From Isoetes taiwanensis (lineage: Eukaryota; Streptophyta; Lycopodiopsida; Isoetales; Isoetaceae), in assembly GCA_021234155.1 (NCBI GenBank), contig JAJEKV010000015.1, positions 4,505,667 through 4,569,666 of the forward strand: a DNA stretch of 64,000 bases. Direction: 5' to 3'. The notes beneath the pieces were generated by a model. It searched no databases and was not told the DNA's origin. It saw only the letters and a program-made list of their open reading frames with translations. Numbering within the stretch: the first letter of the stretch is position 1; each line of letters starts with the position of its first letter. Made by a program: the position numbers and the translations under genes. Positions 54,200 through 64,000 of this stretch are shown piece after piece.

Positions 54200-56210
54200 T
54201 CCACGCTAGCCATAGCAAAAGCCAACTAGCCATGACATCTACTCAGGTCAATCCCCGATGTAGTATTATCTGCCCACATCTAGATCATAAATCTAGAGTG
54301 GCATTTGTATTCCGAGACTCAAGTATATAGTACATATCCTAACCCCGAAACGTACTCCAGAAAACTAAGATATATAGAGACGCCGATGTTGAAGCATTTT
54401 AATATTAGCATATGGCCTCTTCTCAATAATTCGACTGCATTTGGTCATCAAAACCAAAGTAAACACTTTCAATTCAATATCAAAGTGTAGAATATTGAGG
54501 TACTAGCTTGCAAATCCAGCATACTATACAAGGGATACACTAGTGCAAGTTCACCTTTTCAAGCATTTGTCAAAGTGCATATAAAAGATAAACTTCCTAT
54601 ATTGAGAAAGTGCTAAGAGTCGTGCTTTATAAATGTAAGTACATCAAAATGCAAAGGCCTTATAGGCACATTTAGTTTACATCATAACCAACTTAGTAAG
54701 ATACATGCATGTGAATCCAGTGAATGCACTCTTTGATAGAAGGAAAAAGCTTATCCTGTCCATTTTTTGTGTGAGCTCCAAAGCTACACATCCATCACCA
54801 TTTCCAGCAAACCAGAACATAAAGGAACAAAGAAACGACAAAGGGAAGAGAGGTCCGGACTCACGACCAATCAATACTTTGTTAGCATGATGATGGTAAC
54901 AAAGCAAGGGCCAAAAGGTACATATGGGCCTCTCTCGTTCATCATCGACACCCTTTGTAACCTCTTTGTCCCAAGTTAGAATTCACTGAAAATATGAAAT
55001 ATGAAATGGAAATGTTTATTCAAAAGCAAGAAAACCAGTAAAAATATTTCAGCCAACCATTGGCCACCTTTCAAACCTTTGATATGCTATAGCAGACATG
55101 TATCTGTGTATTCATTTATCAATGTCTAGAAAACTAAACGGGTAGATGAAACATTTAAAAATACCTATACAACTCGAAGACCGATTCAAGTTCTTCATCT
55201 ACTTGAGTTTTAGAGAAACATGCATTCAGAAAGACCAGAGCCATAACAACTGCAATCATGGATTGTTTAGAATGCGTTCACATATCTTGTCCCTGATTTA
55301 AACCATGTGCTCCAACAAAGAGTCCATCCGTCCAAAAAACCACTTGGCCTTATTCCTTTCATCCCAAAATAATATGCATCTCAAACACCATGTATCTAAG
55401 CATATCTCTATTGCTTCTCCTCTTATCCTCTGCTTTATTCTCACAAAAAGCGAGAAAATTTTATGCATCTGTATCTATTGTTGAATCATAGGTCGGATAC
55501 TATCAATCAAATGAGCTTATCATACAGCCTGCCTCAAATTTTTATGAGTATCAAAATCTCCACGGTTTAAAATCAACTGTCAATTTAACCCATGCCATAA
55601 TGGCCAATACTGCAGATCTATCTGCCAATGCTGCATTCAAACCACTGCCATTTTGGCTTGTGCCAGAGAATCATATGCTAACCGGTGTGGAGCAGATCTG
55701 GCCTTTCTTAACTTTAAGTAGAGTCGCCCATCTAGAGGAGGAGCCGTAGCCTCTGAGCATTTTATCTGAACCTAATGCCATTTACTTGAAAAAAATATAT
55801 CAAATAATGTTGTAATGGAGATTCCACAGTATATATGCAACCATAGTGTATAATACTATGAAACCACAAACCTTAAAACTTTTGTCAAGAACGAACGTGG
55901 CCCAAGTCTTATGATGGAAAATACAAGGACGTTATCTCATGGTAAGCAAATCTCCTTAGTAAGCTATGCATGCAAGCCCTTTTGCTTGCCAAAAGCCAAG
56001 TGTCTACCATGCATCATTTTAAGGAAAATCCATGCAAAATGCATTAACTTTATTCCACTTCAATGTTTATAACATCTTGTACAACTTAAAGCCTTCTAGC
56101 AATAAAGCAATAATGTTATATCCTCTACGTGCATTCATACGAGTGGCATGCTCTAATGAAGTCTTCATGTATATGAGAAGATGAACATAAATATGTATAA
56201 AAAAAAAAGA
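54200..56210. other. AT-rich intergenic, nothing seen
   Basis: No open frame above 76 codons, no transposon motif, no repeat on either strand that I could see. Confidence 0.45.
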
Positions 56211-56213
56211 TTG

Positions 56214-57721
56214 TGTAACACTAAAAGGGGACATGAAGGTGTCCCTTCCCCTATGGGCTCCTATATCAGCGGAAGCGTAACAAAGTCAGTACTAGCAATA
56301 ACAATACATCATGCTACCTCGAAGGGTAGCCCATCCACATATCCATAGCTACAACAGAGATAAGCATATATCATAAAACATGAGAGCTCCTACCTCGGGC
56401 TGGACTCATGGGGAAAGTAGACTGACGGCTAGGCCTCAAGATAGAGCAGACCGAGTCATAACAATGGCGGGGCTAGCTTGAGACAATGGCTAGGGTTGAC
56501 CACTCCATCCGCCCCTCCTGTACCTACTTTGCAGATGGGCTAAAACGGGCTCTGGCATGACTCTAGCCTTCCGGATACACAATCTCATGGCATCACCCAT
56601 CAAGACTGCTCCAGGTTGCATCTTCCCGGTCCAACGAGGCAGGAAGGGTTGCATCTCCACTTCCTGGGGTCTAGAGGTTCCACGGGCGGCTAGAGAATCG
56701 TGGCGGCACTCGATTCGTCCCCAACTTAACCCCCCAAAACAAGAGCCAGGCCGTCACCTAAAGCTCTTGAGAGGCAAGGGAATACCATTGCCCCAGGAGG
56801 TGTCGGACCCATGCCCGGCCCACACGAAGTGACCGTCCATAAGCCTAGCCCGCTATGGGGTCCCCAGTAGCCGCGCTCAGCAGGGACCCTCCCTCCATCT
56901 TGCCTCTAGCCCCGTTATGTAGTGCTGAGTCATATCATAGCCCCCGTAGCTCGGTGGGTTCCTATGCACATGCCGCAATATAATAAGAACTAAGGGGTCT
57001 AACTAGGAGCATTACTAAGTAATTGCTACTAGGTCTCTACCCCCCTTCCCAATACAAGAGGAGCAAACATGATCAACCATCATCACATAACTTCATAACA
57101 TGGTAATCATCAGAATAACATCTAACCTAATATCTAAGTTATAGTTAGGGTTCCTTGATTAGGGTTCAAGATGTTGAATAAGGGTTCTAGGATGGCTCTA
57201 CTCTAGATACAAAATACTAACTCATCCGAGTGCTAACTTCCGGATGAACTACTAGGAACACTACTCCAAATCCTGCCCCAAGAGCTCCCTCCTATTCTGG
57301 GCGCCTCCAATCCTCGGTGGTCAAAGTAGTGCTCGCTCCAAGATCGCACGACTGGGGGCTGCTGCACTAGGCTATGCCACAGTTGAAATGGCACTTTCGA
57401 AGGGAGTTTCGAGTGCGAAGAAGGTTCCCAAGGTGTTGGGGCCAGGAAAAAGGCCTAGGGTTAGGGTTTAGGTTAATATAGGTTAGGGTCCACATGGGAT
57501 GACACTTGGTTCCAATGGGACATGGCCTTGTGGCGGTTGCCCAATAGGATAAGGCTATGTGGAAAATGGGTCTTATCCTAAGGTTAATCTAAGTTATACA
57601 CTTAACTTAAATATGCACCCATGCCACTTCTTAAGGTATACAAGGCTACGAAAGTAGACTTGTATAGTGACAAACCCGGAAATATGCATATCTATAGCGT
57701 ATATTTCCCTGGAAAGTCACA
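56214..57721 (-). repeat. 3' LTR of a second, divergent chromovirus
   Basis: On the minus strand it begins TGTGACTTTCC, next to a purine tract, and ends GTGTTACA near 56,214, giving about 1.51 kb with TG...CA ends. It is related to the LTRs at 15.8 and 42.9 kb by order of shared blocks (CCCTTCCCAATACAA, CTAGGAGCAT, CTCCATCCGCCCCTC), but clearly diverged. The open frame at 56557-56832 lies inside the LTR and is not a gene. Confidence 0.7.
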
Positions 57722-57735
57722 TTCTCCCCCCTAGG
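57722..57735 (-). promoter_or_regulatory. Polypurine tract of the second chromovirus
   Basis: The minus strand reads CCTAGGGGGGAGAA directly before the LTR's TGTGAC. Equivalent in position to the tract at 17,264. Confidence 0.7.
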
Positions 57736-58840
57736 ATAATGTTGTCCTCAGCATTACGCTAAGGTGACGAACCTACACTATCCCTGCAAAACAACATAAG
57801 CATACAACTTCGACTTTACTGAAATGATCAACTTCCTATTAAACAGTTAACATATAATATAGGCTATATTTGTACCTATACAAAATTATATAGCCTTAAC
57901 AAGGTTACCCATTGTAATAACTCAAAACATTATCACAAAAGTTATTAGGGTTCATAATTTGGTCTAAATCATGGCTCCCCATCTCCATGTAATGCACTCC
58001 TCCTCGATGCTCCCCTATCACTGGCCTGCACGAGTAGCACATTATGTTAGTTTAGTTAATAAGTAGGGGACCACCCCCCCTAATTACCTCCTTGGGCCGA
58101 ACTACTAGCTCAAGGTTACCCTACTACCTTGCACTCGATCATGTCCCCATAAGGATTTGAGCTTAAGGACCATTTAAGATGATCTTATCATTGCCCATGA
58201 TCAAGTTCCACCTTGTACACGATCCCCTTGATCGAGTACACCCCAGTGCCTCATGCCCCTGAGGGGTTTAAGCTAGGGAACGTCTCACTATCCCATCATC
58301 GCGCACTTTTCCGGATCCAGAAGACAGAGGGAATTCTAGGGTCTTCTCTCGAAATAGAAACTTTTGTACATAATTCTTCGGGTTGATCTGCATCATCTTG
58401 TACTCTCGTTGGGTGATATACACTAGCCAATAGCCCCCCTGGAGCCACATCATAAGCGCACTGAGAACGAGGATAATTGGAACCATAAACGTATGGAGCG
58501 ACAGCTACAGAAGGCCAATCCTCGGATTTAATTTGTGAAGTCTCTATGCCTTGGATTTCGATGATCACTCATACCTCACCATGACCCCCCTATGGTCAGG
58601 TGCGCGTGCCCCGCATCGTGGCATAGAGATCATCCGAAAGATGTCTCATCATCGCCCACCATGCCTTTCTTCCTCTCTCACATGACCCTCCTGGTCATGT
58701 GCACCCTTGGTGCATGTTGGCCTAGAGAATGCCTTTGGAGCGCATCTCATCATCGCCTACACTTCTAAGGTCTTGGCATATGCACTCTACTGGCTAGTAT
58801 GCATATACCACACTCAAGCTAACTAAGAGACACACTTGGC
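57736..58840 (-). other. 3' noncoding region of the second chromovirus
   Basis: No coding pattern. The minus-strand frames of 72-90 codons near 58.3-58.55 kb lack family motifs. Confidence 0.45.
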
Positions 58841-58842
58841 TA

Positions 58843-59975
58843 AGCACCTGGCAAGTCGGCGTCGACCAGCTCGGAGATGACTCGCCCATCGAAGTCCCTC
58901 ATGAAGTCCAGGTATTGCTTCTCCACGTTGTGTCTTCCACGGGCAAGTGCTTCCACTTGACCAAATATTGGAGGAATTGGGACCTTCTGGTCTTCTTGAA
59001 TGCCTTATCAAGGATCCTCCATCATTTCCAACAAAGTTGGAGTTTCCAAAACCTCATCGGGATTTGGATTGTGTCTTTTTAAGAGGCTCACATGGAAGAC
59101 CTTATAGAATTTGAGGTGTGGAGGTAAATCGAGCTTGTAGGCCTGAGTGCCCACCCGCTCTAAAATCTTGAAGGGACCTGCCCACCTCGGAGCGAGCTTC
59201 TTGCAGTTCCCTATGCGAAGCTTGACTTGCTTCACCTTAATCTTCAGCCACACACTGTCGCTTACCTGGAATTCCCTTATGGTCATGTGCCTGTCGGCTA
59301 CACTCTTCTGCTGACTTCTTGTTGCTAAAAGATATCCCCTTACCTCTTCAATCAGTTGCTGCATATCTGACAACATTTGCTGGGAGACTTCTACTTTTGA
59401 CACTGTGTTGTGCCATGTATCAGGGGTCAGGCACTGATACCCATAATTAATCATAAAAAGGGACATCTGTGACGATTCCTGCTTTGTGCTGTTGTAGGCG
59501 AACTCTACTAAGTGGATGAAATCACCCCACTTAGACTGCTTATTCCAAACATAATTCCTTAGCATGTCTTCAATGATTCTATTGGTGCACTCAATCTGAC
59601 CATCCATCTGAGGATGATAAGCCGTGCTCATGGAGAGCTTGGTCTGAATGGTGCTAAACAAATTCTGCCAGAATGCACTCATAAATTTTGAGTCTCTATC
59701 CTAGATTATTTCTCGGGGCATCCCATGGAATCTAAAAATCTCCTTGGTGAACAATACGACAAAGATCTAGTGCCGCGGTTCGTGGTCCTACAAGGCACGA
59801 AATGTGCCATCGTGGACAATTTGTCCACAACCACCATCAGTGCATCTTTGCCTCTTAAGGTTCTTGGGAGCCCCGTAATGAAATCCATACTTATGACTTT
59901 CCATTTTGCATTCCGCACGGGCAATGGCCCTAGAGCTCCTGGAATTCGGAGTTGCTCTGCTTTCGTCTGCTGACC
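58843..59975 (-). CDS. Integrase and chromodomain of the second chromovirus, 5'-truncated
   Basis: A 224-codon uninterrupted frame (59682-59008) has LSMSTAYHPQMDGQIECTNR, LRNYVWNKQSKWGDFIHLVE and RWAGPFKILERVGTQAYKL, ending in FYKVFHVSLLKRHNP. Upstream, 59924-59706 has MDFITGLPRTLRGKDALMVV. After one frame change at 59,010 a chromodomain follows: ILDKAFKKTRRSQFLQYL, VKWKHLPVEDTTW, then YLDFMRDFDGRVISELV to a stop near 58,845. Coding stops abruptly at about 59,975, so the reverse transcriptase, gag and 5' LTR are missing. It is noticeably better preserved than the copy at 23.7-24.9 kb. Confidence 0.85.
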
Positions 59976-61340
59976 GTTAGAGGAAAAATGAGATCACATT
60001 TTGTCCCATTAAGGGATGCTTAAAATGCCATGTCAGCTTTTCAAATTGTCCAATAAGAGAAGAGCTCCAGTGTTTCTCATTCCAGTATTATGTGGCAACC
60101 TGTAATTAATGCAACTGCAACTAACTTCTGTAGTATCTTTTTTTCATTATAACTTTTGATCCAGAACTCCGATTCAAAAACTTTTTGTAGCAATGGGTTC
60201 GTCTTCACAAGATCTATCTAGTGATAACCCATTCATACATCTTTTATGATATAAATATACAAGAAATAAGCAAAAAATCATATTTTCTTAAGGTTAACGC
60301 ATATGACATATTGAAATACATCATCTATATCTATCTATATATAATAATAATGGCGTTTTATGATAGTTTGTGCGCAATCTTGCACGTTGATTTTACAACT
60401 TTTAGAACTTTTATTGTATACCGTTAGATTGTAAAATCAGTTGGAAAGTGCCGAATGAAGAGGCACGCTAGATTGCATTCTAAAATCGAGTCTTCCTCCC
60501 GACATCAGGTCGTTGCATCTCCCGGAATACTTGGAATAATTCATTTTGGCGCATTCATTTTTGCGCAACTGTGCTTTCGTATCTCCAGAAATACTTATTA
60601 TTCGTCATCTGTGTTTCCCGTATGATAGAAGAAGCCTAGCCATTTTCAACCTTTTTGTCTAATAATTTTAGGGCTTGTTGCAACCGGAGGCCCTTCCCAA
60701 ATCGATCCAGTGGCTGCTTCTGCAAACATGATCTGCATACAAAAGCTTTGGCTTATCAAAGTCTGGTCATAAAAGTTCCGGATTTCTTTCTTTGCATACC
60801 TATGGCTGGTACAACCTTCAAGAAGATGACACTATTCTTTGATAATGGTGCTGGAATGCAAGAGTTCAAAGCATGTGATGCGGTTTCTCATTGCAGAAGC
60901 TCTTCAGATAAGTTTTGATCTTGCCAGTTTTTATAATCCGTTAGATTATAAAATACAGTTGAGAAAGGGTTGCGACCATGTTTGCTCTTCTTCCTCTCAC
61001 TATTTCTTCTATTCAAAAATCCAAGCGGTATGGCGTTATTTCGGGAGCCCATTCACTTTTTTTTTTTTGAGTTGATTATAGGGTGTTAACAAATCACGAG
61101 CGTGAATGCTTTATAAATTAATCGATTTACAAAATTTTCGATTGTTGATGTTTTTGTAGTTGGTTTATTTGTGGCTGCCCCAAACCGGCCTGATGCGGGC
61201 CTGCACCCTTTTTCTGAAACCATGGTTTCTTGTGCTTGCCTATATTTGGTTTTACATTAGGTTTTATTCTCTGCAAATCGGCTGCTCAGATGGTTGGTCT
61301 TCTATTTCTACAAATTGGCTGTAGCACAGAGGCGTTTAAG
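59976..61340. other. AT-rich intergenic, nothing certain
   Basis: It contains a TA-rich microsatellite near 60,325-60,350 and a T run near 61,060. No persuasive gene. The 87- and 78-codon frames near 60.65-61.08 kb show no family feature. Confidence 0.4.
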
Positions 61341-61347
61341 TGTTTTA

Positions 61348-61473
61348 TTTGAGTATCTTGGCTTGCTAAATTCCCAGGGACCCTCTACGTCTAGCATCAT
61401 TCAGTTTTTGTTTGAGTATCTTGGTCTGCGAAATTTTCAGGGAACTCTATGTCTAGCATCAGTCAGGTTTTGG
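61348..61473. repeat. 63-bp tandem duplication
   Basis: Copies begin at 61348 and 61411 with TTTGAGTATCTTGG and share TCTAGCATCA near the end, with about ten mismatches. Confidence 0.75.
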
Positions 61474-61671
61474 TGCAGTCCAGACAGTTTGTTTCCGAAC
61501 AAGTTTCACAGATTGCAAAAGTTTGGGCAGTTTTATGCCACAAAGCGGGAGAGAACAATATCGTTTCTATGCAGAGGGAAGATTCCAAGGTATGAAGCTT
61601 CTGAACATAGCTGTGCATTTCGAAATGCTTAAGTAGGCTAGAATCTTGGTCTTGAACCTGAGCCATAAGTT

Positions 61672-61956
61672 TTGGTGGATATTGGGAAGAGCAACAGCTT
61701 AGCTTCTGACAATGATTTAGGGACGAACAGAATCACAAGGAAAACGGCCTTAATAGTGGTTGTCTCGGCATGCATAACATTCTTAATACTATCTACATTT
61801 TGTAGTATATTAATCAGAAAGATTCAAGGATTTCGCTTTTTAAATCAGGGTGTTTTCCTGTTAGAGAGATATCCAAGACTCTCACCAATCGAACGTTTCT
61901 TTTTCTACTTTCTGGCTTTTGATCGACAAGTATATCACCCATTGTTATTGCAGTGA
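61672..61956 (+). CDS. Unidentified short frame with one hydrophobic segment
   Basis: 94 codons. Residues of about 25-45 (ALIVVVSACITFLILSTF) could span a membrane. The rest is unremarkable. A plausible receptor-like or small membrane protein fragment, but no family is recognised and chance is possible. Confidence 0.2.
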   Translation: MVDIGKSNSLASDNDLGTNRITRKTALIVVVSACITFLILSTFCSILIRKIQGFRFLNQGVFLLERYPRLSPIERFFFYFLAFDRQVYHPLLLQ

Positions 61957-61959
61957 AGG

Positions 61960-62420
61960 AGCTTCCGATCAGGTGCGGGTTTAAAGTTTTTAAAGCAAGC
62001 TATTTTTTGTTGTTGAGAGGATAAGCTAGAGCCTTCAAAAGGCTTCCTTCTTATATCATGGCTCATAATTCGCGACATCGGGAAAGGGATCCGCATTCTC
62101 AATGGCATGTTCGTGGTTCCTTTAAGTCGGGTGAATCTAGCCGAGGTGAGCGTAATTTATTTTGAGTGTCATATATCCTTAAAACACCGATAAATGAGTA
62201 CCTGATAATGTTGCATGTTCTTGTTACTCGAATTTTCTGAATTATATAAAGATCCGAAGGCATTTACATCACTTCGACATTATATTCAACTAGCCAAGAA
62301 TAGGAAAAATACTCAATTTACTCCTCTTGAAGCATGGGTGCAAACACTAAATCGGTACCAAAACAACAAAAGGAAATGGAAATCCCACCGAAAAACCTCG
62401 CAAAACGTGGTCCCCGCACC
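61960..62420. other. Intergenic, nothing certain
   Basis: A short frame starting at 62,058 (MAHNSRHRERDPHSQWH) is hydrophilic and ends within 40 codons. No other signal. Confidence 0.35.
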
Positions 62421-62424
62421 CATC

Positions 62425-62522
62425 GTATTTGTAATGTTGCTTTTGATTTCCACCGTATTTTGTAATGCCGCACCATCAGATTTTGTAATGTTGCACCATC
62501 AGATTTGTAATGTTGCGGTGGC
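62425..62522. repeat. About 23-bp tandem repeat, TTTGTAATGTTGC unit
   Basis: Four imperfect copies of a TTTGTAATG(T/C)(T/C)GC core spaced 23-30 bp apart. The middle copies are joined by ACCATCAGA. A local repeat with no evident function. Confidence 0.65.
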
Positions 62523-62749
62523 AAATATCCTGCCGCAATTATCCATATTTCATCTCTATAAATGTAATTGCAAAATTTGCTTTCTTCTTATCGAAATTCA
62601 AAGTGTTATATAAACCAAGTGAATATGCATCTCTTTAATCGGACATGAGATCACAAATCTTTTGCATGAGGTTACATTCTTCCGCGCTTGTTTCATTTTC
62701 AAATATCTGGTTAGCAATTTTCACTCTCACTTTTGAACGTTTCTTTAGG

Positions 62750-63257
62750 CAGGAATTCCTAAAGATGTCTTTTATCATTGCCACTGGAGAAGCTTCAACA
62801 GGTACAAAGATAGCATCATTGGATGGTCTCGGTCGTTTATTTCCTACCGGTTCTCAGAAAACTGGGGTTGAAGTTGCAAAGAGAGCAGCGTTGAACCTGG
62901 TTAAAGTATAGTTGCTATACTGTGCTGTTGTCACATATCTTCAAGGTTTTGTAACTGTATGTCTTTAACATGTTCATACACTAGATGGGTCAAAATTTAA
63001 GACATATAGTATTCTTATCAATTTGCATATTCGAGATTGAGATGACCAAAAGTTATGTTACCATGCCTTCTAATCTAATTCAGGTAAGCCTTGAACGTGG
63101 AGGGAAAGATCATGTTTATGTACGACATGATGTACCAAGCATACCAGTAGCTGCCGCAACAATTGCCGATGGAGCTTTCTACAACTGTGGACGGGCTTTC
63201 TACATATCTGGTTCACTGAGCAGCAACTGTGAGAACAAGAGCGTAAAGATCAAATGA
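62750..63257 (+). pseudogene. Aldehyde dehydrogenase fragment
   Basis: AGIPKDVF (from 62,751, after a TTTAGGCAG acceptor-like site) runs, after a one-base frame change, into IIATGEASTGTKIASLDGLG and LFPTGSQKTGVEVAKRAALN, the NAD-binding FTGS region. A GTATAG donor at 62,905 and a TTCAG acceptor at 63,083 join NLVK to VSLERGGKDHVYVRHDV, where the family has its ELGGKxP motif. ADGAFYNCGRAFY follows, corresponding to the FxNxGQxC active-site loop. The catalytic Cys position reads Phe. Only about a quarter of an ALDH is present, with at least one frameshift, and it ends in an early stop. Upstream exons were not found. Confidence 0.7.
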
Positions 63258-63850
63258 ATGTACTGGTTTAGTACTCTCCAAGAAGATCGAAAGACATATC
63301 ACACTTAATGGATGTCAAGTTTACCGATCCTACAAATACGAAAACTGAACAAACTAAAAGCGTTTTTGAATTGATTTCAATGATCATCTACCTTTGAAAC
63401 TCCATGTTAATGGTTTCATGATATATGCATATCATCAATATAGAGTCGGGTTACAAGCAATTTAAAAAATAACTTTTATTTTTTACCTTATGTTCTACCA
63501 AAACAAGCTATAGCTATGGGAGATTCTGTTAGGACTATTGTTCATCTTAATTTTGTTCTTGAAGAGTTGATATTAGAGAACCTTCAAACCCTCACAACTC
63601 AACACCTAAAATTCTTCAAATCAAGTCTCAAGGGAAGAGTTACAAATATAGAGAGCATTTGTAGGTTCCACCCATATACTTCCTATGAATATTGGTCAAA
63701 AGCTAAAAATTCCATCAACATGTCACACCCACTAATAGATTAGATGTAGAAAAGAACATTCAGAATTATCACAAATTATATAACAACAAAAATCTAGACT
63801 GCAATCAATAAGAAATCATTGACAAAATGTCAGCCTTCAGTGATTGCAAT

Positions 63851-64000
63851 TGGATATATGCAAATGAGGATGTTCTATGATAAGAGTGGAACTCACTTTG
63901 GACAAAGTGCCAGAGTTCGATTGGATATATGCAAATGAGGATGTTCTATGATAAGAGTGGAACTCACTTTGGACAAAGTGCCAGAGTTCGATTGAATATG
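63851..64000. repeat. 71-bp tandem repeat reaching the window edge
   Basis: Copies begin at 63851 and 63922 (TGGATATATGCAAATGAGG) and are identical over the 71-bp period. A third begins near 63993 as the window ends. The array may extend beyond the window. Confidence 0.9.

Noticed and set aside
56557-56832. 91-codon frame as a gene
   Set aside because: It lies wholly inside the LTR of the second chromovirus and has no recognisable family features.

Overview
This is a repeat-rich nuclear window from a land plant. The evidence is a multi-exon gene with GT-AG introns whose N-terminus looks like a chloroplast transit peptide, chromodomain Ty3/gypsy elements (chromoviruses), a Tat-like Ty3/gypsy element carrying an extra RNase H, and an L1-type LINE whose ORF1 has a DUF4283-like region plus a CCHC knuckle. 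I cannot fix the lineage from sequence alone. A non-seed vascular plant is only a guess.

Layout. 1-8.6 kb is AT-rich and gene-poor, with several tandem repeats (0.63-kb units at 3.2-4.75 kb, 56-59-bp units at 7.0-7.2 kb). 8.6-11.1 kb holds remnants of two LINEs. 11.9-13.2 kb holds the best host gene, a predicted chloroplast PDZ-domain protein in six exons. 14.0-15.8 kb carries minus-strand coding remnants of an unrecognised protein.

15,783-44,396 is one large nested structure. The outer element is a minus-strand chromovirus. Its 5' LTR is at 42,910-44,396 and its 3' LTR at 15,783-17,263. It has a tRNA-Met-like primer site next to the 5' LTR and a 5-bp target duplication CCTTC on both outer flanks. 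Two other elements sit inside it. One is a 5.5-kb segment (17,275-22,756) bounded by 22-bp inverted repeats and carrying convergent gene cargo, including an FCP1/NIF-type HAD phosphatase. The other is a plus-strand Tat-like element (30,107-40,345) with 1.9-kb LTRs, in which the archaeal-type RNase H lies before the reverse transcriptase. The chromovirus split an older minus-strand coding region whose halves now lie at 14.8-15.8 and 44.4-45.1 kb.

45.1-47.5 kb is AT-rich intergenic DNA. 47.5-54.2 kb is a nearly full-length but frameshifted L1-type LINE ending in poly(A). 54.2-56.2 kb is featureless. 56.2-60.0 kb is the 3' part of a second, divergent minus-strand chromovirus (LTR, polypurine tract, chromodomain, integrase). 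60-64 kb is AT-rich, with an aldehyde dehydrogenase pseudogene at about 62.75-63.26 kb and a 71-bp tandem repeat running off the window end.

Most retroelement frames are broken by many small indels, although paired LTRs stay nearly identical over long stretches. The differences cluster around CG-containing positions. This suggests either methylation-linked mutation or methylation-linked long-read consensus error, and it affects how every broken frame here should be read.
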